In this document: piece by piece, positions 1 to 8,635 of the stretch
Layout: each line of letters begins with the position of its first letter
How positions within the stretch are numbered: position 1 is the stretch's first letter
From: Neocallimastix lanati (nom. inval.)
Taxonomy: Eukaryota; Neocallimastigomycota; Neocallimastigomycetes; Neocallimastigales; Neocallimastigaceae
Assembly: GCA_016946835.1 (NCBI GenBank)
Contig: JACVTC010000027.1
Coordinates: 910,001-960,000, forward strand
DNA: 50,000 nt
Direction of reading: 5' to 3'
Notes under the pieces: generated by a model
Told to the model about the DNA's origin: nothing
The model's input: only the letters and a program-made list of their open reading frames with translations
The model's database searches: none
Position numbers and translations under genes: made by a program

Positions 1-840
1 TAAAATAAAATAAAATAAAATAAAATAAAAGTAGAATATTAAATAAGAAAGTACAGATTGAATAAAATAAATAAAATAAAATAAAATGAAATAAAAAGTA
101 GAATATTAAATAAGAAAGTACAGATTGAATAAAATAAATAAAATAAAATAAAATAAAATAAATAAAATAAAATAAAATAAAATAAAATAAAATAAAATAA
201 AATAAAATAAAATAAAATAAAATAAAATAAAATAAAATAAAATAAAATAAAATAAAATAAAATAAAATAAAATAAAATAAAATAAAATAAAATAAAATAA
301 AATAAAATAAAATAAAATAAAATAAAATAAAATAAATAGTTGAAATATAAATATAAAGTACGGATTGAATAAAATAAAATAAAATAAAATAAAATAAAAT
401 AAAATAAAATAAATAGTTGAAATATAAATATAAAGTACGGATTGAATAAAATAAAATAAAATAAAATAAAATAAAATAAAATAAAATAAATAGTTGAAAT
501 ATAAATATAAAGTACGGATTGAATAAAATAAAATAAAATAAAATAAAATAAAATAAAATAAAATAAATAGTTGAAATATAAATATAAAGTACGGATTGAA
601 TAAAATAAAATAAAATAAAATAAAATAAAATAAAATAAAATAAAATAAATAGTTGAAATATAAATATAAAGTACGGATTGAATAAAATAAAATAAAATAA
701 AATAAAATAAAATAAAATAAAATAAATAGTTGAAATATAAATATAAAGTACGGATTGAATAAATAAAATAAAATAAAATAAAATAAAATAAAATAAAATA
801 AAATAAAATAAAATAAAAAAAAAATAAAATAAAATAAAAT
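1..840. repeat. (TAAAA)n satellite with 77-bp higher-order units
   Basis: Almost pure TAAAA pentanucleotide repeat. A non-TAAAA insert of the form TAGTTGAAATATAAATATAA plus AGTACGGATTGAA recurs at fixed spacing: its CGGATTGAA core starts at 361, 438, 515, 592, 674 and 751, so steps are 77, 77, 77, 82 and 77 bp. The one longer step is exactly one extra pentamer. An older variant of the insert, with GTAGAATATTAAATAAG and AGTACAGATTGAA, lies at about 31-62 and 97-129. The long minus-strand open frame here is a low-complexity artefact. The satellite probably continues left of the window. Confidence 0.95.
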
Positions 841-1085
841 AAATATTGAATTTAATAATATAAAAGTAAAAGTATATAAAATAAAATAAATATTGAATGT
901 AATAATATAAAAGTACAAGTATATAAAATAAAATAAATATTGAATGTAATAATATAAAAGTAAAAGTATATAAAATAAAATAAATATTGAATATAATAAT
1001 GTAACAGTACAAGTATATAAAATAAAATAAAATAAATATTGAATATAATAATATAAAAGAACAAGTATATAAAATAAAATAAATA
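841..1085. repeat. 47-bp tandem repeat, variant of the same satellite
   Basis: A second higher-order unit: the TATTGAA core starts at 844, 891, 938, 985 and 1037, giving steps of 47, 47, 47 and 52 bp, again differing by one 5-bp increment. Each unit carries a TAATATAAAAGTA-like insert, a GTATATAAAATAAAA stretch and TAAAA pentamers. It abuts the 77-bp array directly. Confidence 0.92.
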
Positions 1086-1324
1086 ATTATTATTTTTTAT
1101 TAATAACATTAAAGACAATTTATTTTTAAAAATAAAATGTTTTATTTAATTATATATGTTAGAAAGCAAAAAAATCATTTATATTTAATGTTTAATTAGA
1201 TTATTAACAATCAATAATATTTTTTTTATATATTAAATTACATCATTAATTGAATATAATAAAAATGAAAATTTTTTTTCATTTTGAAAACATTGATCTT
1301 TAATATTCTTTAATAAAAAATAAT

Positions 1325-1566
1325 AATAGATATTTATTTTATTTTATTTTATTCAATCTGTACTTTAATTCATATTCTACTATTTATTTTACTTTATTTT
1401 ATTTTATTTTATTTTATTTTACTTGACTTTACTTTATTTTATTCAATCTGTACTTTATATTTAATATTCTACTATTTATTTTATTTTATTTTATTTTATT
1501 TTATATACTTGTACTTTTATATTATTACATTCAATATTTATTTTATTTTATTTTATTTTATTTAAT
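1325..1566. repeat. Inverted copy of the TAAAA satellite
   Basis: TTTTA pentamers carrying the inserts of both upstream arrays in reverse complement. ATTCAATCTGTACTTTA near 1441 is the reverse complement of the insert at about 45-62. The stretch about 1501-1549 is a reverse-complement match to the 47-bp unit near 885-935. With 1-1085 it forms a large inverted structure around a unique AT-rich spacer (about 1090-1320). Confidence 0.88.
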
Positions 1567-1929
1567 AAAAAATTTTATAAGCCATTAAAAATAAATGGCG
1601 TATTGAAAATTTGTATTATAAAAATTGACGAAATGCACCACATTCATTTTAAAATTCCTTTTTCAATTATTATTAATATTTTCTTCTAATTCGAATTTTT
1701 TTTTTTTTTTTTTGAAGGTTTCTTTTAATTTCTTAAGTTTATTTATTGGTAATATACCACCAGTTCTGTTTTCTATTTTCTATATTTGCACCATTTTCGT
1801 TATAAAGAAATCTTCTACAAAACCATTTTATTCTTGACTCTAATCTTTTTATATAACTGTTAAAATTAATTCTCCTTACATAAATGAACCTATCGCATCT
1901 TTTAATTACATTTTATTGGAATTCATTCT

Positions 1930-2010
1930 ATTCATGTTAATTTCTTTCCTTCCGCTTATTGATATGCTTAAATTCAGCGGGTACTCTTATCTGAATTTAG
2001 ATCAAGTTAG
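1930..2010 (-). pseudogene. Orphan fragment of 28S rRNA 5' end
   Basis: On the minus strand this reads through the start of fungal 28S rRNA: TTGATCTAAATTCAGATAAG, then AGTACCCGCTGAA, then GCATATCAATAAGCGGA. This is the binding region of the universal ITS4 primer. Deviations from the usual sequence (AATTTAAGC for AACTTAAGC, GCGGAAGGAAAG for GCGGAGGAAAAG) suggest a non-functional, drifting copy. Weak, AT-shifted resemblance to the 28S D1 region may continue down to about 1720, for example GGTGGTATATTACC on the minus strand. Sequence just beyond 2010 would be ITS2, but I cannot identify 5.8S. No complete rRNA is present. Confidence 0.82.
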
Positions 2011-2184
2011 TTTCAAAATTTCTTCAAATTAGCTGTAAAGTTCGCTAAATTATAAAAACAGAGCTATTTATACGATAAATAAAAAGTCCAATAAATAAAA
2101 TAATCTTTTTTTATTCAATTATTAATTATTTTGATATATATATATATATATATAAAATTTCATTTTTATTTATTTATTAATTTA

Positions 2185-2444
2185 TATAAGCTATATTAAA
2201 TTCTTAGAATGACATAAAAAATACTTTTCAAAAAATTCTTATGAAAAGTGTTTTAACCTATATCAATTACAAAAATTTATATAAATTCATGATGAGTTAT
2301 TTCAAATTTTTTTTTATAAGCTATATTAAATTCTTAGAATGACATAAAAAATACTTTTCAAAAAATTCTTATGAAAAGTGTTTTAACCTATATCAATTAC
2401 AAAATTTATATAAATTCATGATGAGTTATTTCAAATTTTTTTTT
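2185..2444. repeat. Tandem duplication, about 130 bp, two copies
   Basis: TATAAGCTATATTAAATTCT begins at 2185 and again at 2315, and the next ~125 bases match almost exactly, including AATGACATAAAAAATACTTT and the ATTCATGATGAGTTATTTC end. The copies differ mainly in homopolymer length. No coding potential seen. Confidence 0.93.
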
Positions 2445-3196
2445 TTTTTTTTTTTTAAATTTATAGGCAATATACTGTATAGTTTATTTTAATGATAAAT
2501 CCATCTAAAATACAAAAATTTTTTATAACATAAAAGGAATTCTAATATCTTTTTAAAAGATTTTATAATAATTTTTAAATTTTCATTTTCTAATATGATT
2601 CGATTTTTTCATTGAATCTATAATAATATTTTTATTATGAATAATTATTACACAATAAAAACAATAAAAATTTTTCAATATTTTTATTTTTTAAAATTTT
2701 TATTTTTTTTATTTTTTTTTGTTATTTTTAAAATTTTATTTACATGTTTCAAATATTTATTTTTTTATTGTTTTGTTTACAAAAAGTGTTTTAACCTATA
2801 TCAATTACAAAAATTTATATAAATTCATGATGAGATATTTCAAACTTTTTTTTTTTTTTTTTTAAATTTATAGGCAACCTATACTGTATAGCTTATTTTA
2901 ATGATAAATCCATCTATAATACTAAAATTTTTTATAACATAAAAGGAATTCTAATATCGTTTTAAAAGATTTTATAATAATTTTTTAAATTTTCATTTTC
3001 TAATATGATTCGATTTTTTCATTGAATCTATAATAATATTTTTATTATGAATAATTATTACACAATAAAAACAATAAAAATTTTTCAATATTTTTATTTT
3101 TAAAATTTTTATTTTTTATTTTTTTTTTTTTGTTATTTTTAAAATTTTATTTACATGTTTCAAATATTTATTTTTTTATTGTTTTGTTTACAAAAA
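2374..3196. repeat. Tandem duplication, about 408 bp, two copies
   Basis: AAAAGTGTTTTAACC at 2374 recurs at 2782, and both copies run through ATTTATAGGCAA, TGATAAATCCATCT, ATGATTCGATTTTTTCATTG and GTTTTGTTTACAAAAA. The second copy ends at about 3196. The first part overlaps the 130-bp duplication, so the events are nested. The copies differ by scattered substitutions and T-run lengths. Function unknown. Confidence 0.93.
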
Positions 3197-3302
3197 CAAT
3201 TTTCATAAATAATAAATATTTATTTATATTTCAAACAAATAATATTTAATAATAAATATTAAAAAAAAAAAAATAAAAAGATTACATATTTAGATAATAA
3301 AA

Positions 3303-5216
3303 TTAGTATCTGTTTCTGTGTTTACTTTTCATTTCCTTAAGCATTTTTTTAGCTTCTTTGAGAATCATCTTAGCTTCTTCAAGATCTTCTTCTTCTTCAG
3401 CTTCAATATCACTGTTATTATCTTCATCTCCAACATTTTCGTTTTCTTCTTCGACAACAACAGTACTTTCATTGTCTTCTTCATCATTTTCAGCATCACT
3501 CTCATTATTACATTCTGGAAGATCCTTATTTTCTGGCTTAGAGCAGTCAATCATACATATTTCAAGATTCTTGTATTCTGATTTGGTACAGTCAATAGCA
3601 CATTCTTCAAGATCCTTGTTTTCTGGCTTAGAGCAATCAACAGCACATTCTTCAAGATCCTTGTTTTCTGGTTTAGAGCAATCAACAGCACATTCTTCAA
3701 GATCCTTGCTTTCTGGTTTAGAGCAATCAACAACACATTCTTCACGATCCCTGTTTTCTGGTTTAGAGCAATCAACAGCACATTCTTCACGATCCTTGTT
3801 TTCTGGCTTAGAGCAATCAACAGCACATTCTTCAAGATCCTTGTTTTCTGGCTTAGAACAATCAACAGCACATTCTTCAAGATCCTTGTTTTCTGGTTTA
3901 GAGCAATCAACAGCACATTCTTCACGATCCTTGTTTTCTGGCTTAGAGCAATCAACAGCACATTCTTCACGATCCTTGTTTTCTGGCTTAGAGCAATCAA
4001 CAGCACATTCTTCACGATCCTTGTTTTCTGGCTTAGAACAATCAACAGTACATTCTTCAAGATCCTTGTTTTCTGGCTTAGAACAATCAATAGCACATTC
4101 TTCACGATCCTTGTTTTCTGGCTTAGAACAATCAATAGCACATTCTTCACGATCCTTGTTTTCTGGTTTAGAGCAATCAACAGCACATTCTTCACGATCC
4201 TTATTTTCTGGTTTAGAGCAATCAATAGCACATTCTTCAAGATCCTTATTTTCTGGTTTAGAGCAATCAACAGCACATTCTTCACGATCCTTGTTTTCTG
4301 GTTTAGAGCAATCAACAGCACATTCTTCACGATCCTTGTTTTCTGGTTTAGAGCAATCAACAGCACATTCTTCACGATCCTTATTTTCTGGTTTAGAGCA
4401 ATCAATAGCACATTCTTCAAGATCCTTGTTTTCTGGTTTAGAGCAATCAACAGCACATTCTTCACGATCCTTGTTTTCTGGCTTAGAGCAATCAACAGCA
4501 CATTCTTCACGATCCTTGTTTTCTGGCTTAGAGCAATCAACAGCACATTCTTCACGATCCTTGTTTTCTGGCTTAGAACAATCAATAGCACATTCTTCAC
4601 GATCCTTGTTTTCTGGCTTAGAGCAATCAATAGCACATTCTTCACGATCCTTGTTTTCTGGTTTAGAGCAATCAACAGCACATTCTTCAAGATCCTTGTT
4701 TTCTGGTTTAGAGCAATCAACAGCACATTCTTCAAGATCCTTGTTTTCTGGCTTAGAACAATCAACAGCACATTCTTCACGATCCTTGTTTTCTGGCTTA
4801 GAACAATCAATAGCACATTCTTCACGATCCTTGTTTTCTGGCTTAGAGCAATCAACAGCACATTCTTCACGATCCTTATTTTCTGGTTTAGAACAGTCTG
4901 GAGCACATTCTGGTAACTTCTTGTTTTCTGGTTTAGAACAGTCTGGAGCACATTCTGGTAAATGCTTGTTTTCTGGTTTGGAGCAGTCTGGAATAATAAC
5001 AGTTGGTTTTGGCATAGTTGTAGTTGGTTTTGGGGCTACTGTAGTAACTGGTGTAGCTGGTGTATTCCAGGTATTCCAATTATTCCAATTCCAATTGTTC
5101 CAACCCCAGTTATTCCATCCCCAATTACTACCGGTATTCCATCCCCAACATGGCATACCAAAGGCTTGAGAAACTAAGAAACTAATTAAAACGACTAATA
5201 ATAATTTGCTGTACAT
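3303..5216 (-). CDS. Secreted Trp-rich protein with 33 C-x10-C repeats (637 aa)
   Basis: Largest member of the family that fills this region. I recognise no named family. Residues 1-20 form a signal peptide ending SQAFG. Residues 21-52 are Trp/Asn-rich (WGWNN type, one Cys). A Pro/Thr linker reaches residue 76. Residues 77-571 are exactly 33 units of 15 residues, consensus DCSKPENKD-[RL]-EECA-[VI], with the first two and last units LPEC type. This gives 66 repeat cysteines spaced C-x10-C-x3-C. Residues 572-637 are a strongly acidic segment then a charged helix (EAKMILKEAKKMLKEMK) ending RNRY. The start ATG at 5214-5216 precedes the signal peptide directly. It lies opposite in orientation to its relatives at 8636-20854 and is more diverged at the DNA level. 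R/L alternation at one repeat position comes from single-base CGT/CTT changes. Secretion is well supported; a structural or adhesive role is a guess. Confidence 0.9.
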   Translation of the reverse strand: MYSKLLLVVLISFLVSQAFGMPCWGWNTGSNWGWNNWGWNNWNWNNWNTWNTPATPVTTVAPKPTTTMPKPTVIIPDCSKPENKHLPECAPDCSKPENKKLPECAPDCSKPENKDREECAVDCSKPENKDREECAIDCSKPENKDREECAVDCSKPENKDLEECAVDCSKPENKDLEECAVDCSKPENKDREECAIDCSKPENKDREECAIDCSKPENKDREECAVDCSKPENKDREECAVDCSKPENKDREECAVDCSKPENKDLEECAIDCSKPENKDREECAVDCSKPENKDREECAVDCSKPENKDREECAVDCSKPENKDLEECAIDCSKPENKDREECAVDCSKPENKDREECAIDCSKPENKDREECAIDCSKPENKDLEECTVDCSKPENKDREECAVDCSKPENKDREECAVDCSKPENKDREECAVDCSKPENKDLEECAVDCSKPENKDLEECAVDCSKPENKDREECAVDCSKPENRDREECVVDCSKPESKDLEECAVDCSKPENKDLEECAVDCSKPENKDLEECAIDCTKSEYKNLEICMIDCSKPENKDLPECNNESDAENDEEDNESTVVVEEENENVGDEDNNSDIEAEEEEDLEEAKMILKEAKKMLKEMKSKHRNRY

Positions 5217-5417
5217 TTTCCCTTAAAAATTTTTCTTTGTTTGTTATTTATTAATAATTAAAAGTTTTTAATTTAAAAATATTTACAAGTAGTGTTTGAA
5301 AAAGAAAATTAATTTTTTTTTTTTAATTAATATTTGTTTCTTTTTATTATATTAAAATATAAATAAATATTTATTTTATTTTTTTTTTTAAAAGAATTCT
5401 AAATAAATAATATTACT

Positions 5418-5672
5418 GAAATATATTTGATTTTTTAAAATGCTAAATATATATTTCAATAATATTTTATTAAAATTAAAATTAATTGTTATAGTATCAA
5501 CTTAAGTAATTATATAATTTTATAAATTTTAATTTCTCTTTTTTTAATTAAGAAATTTTTATTTAAAAAAAAATTATCGTTTTTTAAAATATATTGATTG
5601 CTTTATAAAAAGAAAATTGTTCTTGTAATTGATAATATAAAAAAAAGTACGCTGAAATTACTGCTATTTATA
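5418..5672 (-). promoter_or_regulatory. Conserved upstream elements of the 3303-5216 gene
   Basis: On the minus strand a TATAAATAG box lies at 5664-5672, about 450 bp before the start codon. Between it and the start sits an inverted repeat: GAAATATATTT at 5418-5428 and AAATATATATTTC at 5445-5457 (one AT step longer). Nearly the same dyad lies in the leaders of the plus-strand paralogues (8445, 12740, 19610), although surrounding sequence has diverged. That it is regulatory, in DNA or as an RNA hairpin, is inference. Confidence 0.55.
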
Positions 5673-5679
5673 ATTTTTT

Positions 5680-7740
5680 TTTATATATTATTATTAAAAT
5701 ATTATTACTATAGTTATTGCTACTATATTATAAAAATGTTAATTTTTTTTTCTTTATTTTAATTCTTTTATTAAAATTATTTTTTTTTTCTTTATTTTAT
5801 TAGTTAAAATTAATATTTTTTTCGTTATTTTATTCGTTAAAATTAATTAAATAAGAATTTAATATTGAAATCTAAAAATAATTTATTAAATAATATAAAT
5901 AAAAAAAAAAAAAAAAAATTTATTAAATAAAAATTTAATTTATAAAAATTTAATTTATAAAAATTTAAATGATCCACAAACTCTTCAAAGTATAAATATC
6001 AATATAATAATTATAAAAAATTATAAGTATTAAATAAATAAAAATTTTGATTAAATAATTTTTTGATAAATAGAAAAATATATATATATATATATATATT
6101 CTATATTCTTTAAGTTATAATTAACGGATATTTAATGAATTTAATAAATAAAAATTTAAATATCAATATAAACATCAATATATTATAATGAAAGTAATAA
6201 ATAAAAATATAAATATTAATATAAATAAAAATATAAATATTAATATAAATAAAATATAAATGTTAATATTAAATATTTATTTATATTTAAACATAGTAAA
6301 ATTAATAAAAATTTTTGTATATATATTTTTATATTTTATTATGTATAAAATTAATTCTATTTTAAAATTTTTTTATATAATATTTTTATTTATAGAGATA
6401 AGTATTACATGTAAAATTAATACTATTATAAACAGTTTTTTTTATAAAATATATTTATTTATAGAGATATAATTTATAAACAGTTTTTTATATAATATAT
6501 TTATTTATAGAGATATAATAATTAAATTTTTATAATATATTAAAAATAATATATAATTAAATAAAAAAATAAAATAAAATACAATAAAATAAAATTTAAT
6601 AATTATTTTAGAGAAAATAAAAAAAAAATATATATTTTTAATTATAATACTTTAATTGTAGTTCAAACTTTTAATAAGCCATGTAGGAGAAAGAATAAAT
6701 AATAGAAATAATAGAAATAATAAGAATAATAAGAGTAATAAGAATAATAAAAGCAATAATAATATTTTAATGTTTTATATATCTAATGAAATCTACTTTT
6801 GAATTTATTTTTTTTTTTTTAAAAAAAAGAAAAAGATAAAAAGATATATCAATATTTAATGTTTTATATTTAAAGAAATTTACTTTTGTATTTTTTGATT
6901 TTTTTTAAATAAAAATAAAAATAAAAAGAAAAAGTAAATCTATTACTATTAATTTTTTTTTTTATTGTATTTTTTGATTTTTTTTAAATAAAAATAAAAA
7001 TAAAAAGAAAAAGTAAATCTATTACTATTAATTTTTTTTTTATTAATTTTTAATACGTAAAAAATCTATTACTGCTTATATACTTTCTTTTATCATAATA
7101 CTATTTAACTATTTATATATTATCTTTTCTTTCAATAATTTTTATATATAATTTATTCAAAGTTCTAATATAATATTTAGTTATAATTTTATATCATTTA
7201 ATAAATATAAAATTTTTTTCTATCAATAATTTTTATATATAATTTATTCAGTGCTATAGCAATAAAATATTTATTTATAAATTTATATCATTATTTAATA
7301 AATAAATATATATATATATAAATTAAACATTATTTAATTATAATATTTAATTATCAATAAAATATAAAATATTTTCCTATTTTCCTATTTTCCGTTTTAT
7401 TTTTATTTTTATTTTTATTTTTTTTACTTACAAAAATAAACGTATAATTAAAAAAAAATATTTTACATACTAAAAAAATTATCATAAACAATTAATGTTA
7501 AATAATGTAATAATAAATAGTTCAATTTAAATAAATAATATTTTAATATTTAAATATTTTATTTCTTTTAATATTTTTCATATAAAAATTATATTTTTTA
7601 ATTTTTTTAATTTTTAATGATATATTTTATTAATTTCATTAAAAAAAAAAAAATAATAAATAAAAGAATCCATTAATTTTAATAATTATTAAAAATTTTA
7701 AAGGTTAATATTAAACTTCAAATTATTAGAAGTTTTAATT
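5680..7740. other. AT-rich intergenic region without genes
   Basis: No convincing coding sequence. It holds homopolymers, (AT)n at about 6079-6098, short repeated ATAAATATTAATATAAATAA stretches (6180-6270), an inverted repeat element (6540-6765, listed separately) and an ~78-bp tandem duplication near 6885-7045 (TGTATTTTTTGATTTTTTTT twice). From about 7480 it becomes similar to the upstream sequence of the other family members. Confidence 0.7.
6540..6765. repeat. Dispersed ~220-bp element, inverted relative to its other copies
   Basis: It contains AAGCCATGTAGGAGAAAG followed by AGAAATAATAAGAATAAT-type repeats ending GCAATAATAATATTTT. The reverse complement of the whole stretch (TTATTCTACATGGCTTATTA, then TTTTCTCTAAAAGAATTATT) occurs at about 14840-15060, with a third, more diverged copy at about 17025-17240 in that same orientation. 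Sequence to the right (GTTTTATATATCTAA, then AAATCTACTTTTGAATTTA) is in the same orientation at 6770 and 15060, so this segment alone is flipped. Short inverted ends (ATATTAAAAATAATA / AATAATATTTTAATG) border it here. Confidence 0.75.
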
Positions 7741-8635
7741 GTAATTATTTAAATAAAAATGATATAAAAAAATTGAAGCACCAGATTTATATTTATTGTT
7801 TATATATTTAAAGATAATAAATATTAAGGTTTATTTATTTATATTATGATAAATTAAAAACAATTTAAAATAATAAAAAATGTATAGTTTTTAAAATTAG
7901 TTATTAAAATTTATAATAATATTTTTATTAATATTTTATTTATATTTATATTAATATTTATATTTATATTTATGTTTATGTTTATATTTAATTTATTTTT
8001 ATATTTATATCAACATTAATGTTTATGGTTATATTTATTTTTATGTTTATTTAATTAAAAAGTTTTCATAAATTATACACTAATATTTGTACTACATTTA
8101 TATTCAATAAATTTTAATTTATTGAAAATTTATTTATTGAAAATTAAATTTTATTTTATTTAATTTTGAATATATTTAATAAATATAAAAATTAAATATT
8201 AATTTTTTTTTTTTTTCAATTTTTTTTAATAATTAATATTATGTTTTTCTTTTACATATAAAAATTATATTATTATATATTATTTATATTTAAAAATAAC
8301 AGTTTTGAAAAAATATATAAATAGTACTATTTTTCTTTTTGTTTCAATTTTTCATTAATTATAAAAACAATTTTCCTTTCAATAAAACAAATTAACAGTA
8401 ATAGAAATTGATACAATATTAATTATAATTTTTGAAATATTATTGAAATATATTTATTAGTTAGTTTATAAATTAAATATATTTCATTAATATCATTTAT
8501 TAGAAATTTTGAATTTATTTAAAAATAAACTTTAAAAATAAATATTTATTTATATTTTAAAAAAATAAATTACTTGTAAATAATATAATTTAATTTTATT
8601 ATTTGAAAAAATTTTATTATTTTATATTTGGGGAA
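7740..8635 (+). promoter_or_regulatory. Conserved upstream block and leader of the 8636 gene
   Basis: The block begins near GATATAAAAAAATTGAAGC and is shared with 12060-12932, 15840-16160 (partial), 18900-19801 and, decayed, 25850-26590. Within it TATATAAATAG lies at 8314-8324, 322 bp before the ATG. The inverted repeat GAAATATATTT (8445-8455) / AAATATATTTC (8475-8485) has flanks that extend the pairing. AAATAAATATTTATTT lies near 8537-8553. Just before the start is TTTATATTTGGGGAAATG. Conservation of this non-coding sequence across copies partly reflects recent duplication, but the dyad also survives in the diverged gene at 3303-5216. Confidence 0.6.

Noticed and set aside
106-1118. Long minus-strand open frames rich in Phe, Ile, Leu and Tyr
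   Set aside because: They are translations of the (TAAAA)n satellite, whose 15-bp frame repeat contains no stop on that strand; there is no gene-like composition.
3358-5169. 603-residue plus-strand frame of SRSLFSGLEQS units, and a 466-residue shifted minus-strand frame
   Set aside because: The coding minisatellite is 45 bp, a multiple of three, so stop-free frames arise in all phases. Only the 3303-5216 minus frame has a signal peptide and conserved cysteines shared with paralogues. The same applies to shadow frames over 8683-9522, 12980-13645, 19849-20763 and 29234-30142.
8603-8635. Upstream extension of the 8636 gene from a TTG codon
   Set aside because: Nuclear eukaryotic genes rarely start at TTG, and the ATG at 8636 aligns with the starts of the relatives and places the signal peptide at the N-terminus. 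The same reasoning excludes 12897 in favour of 12933.
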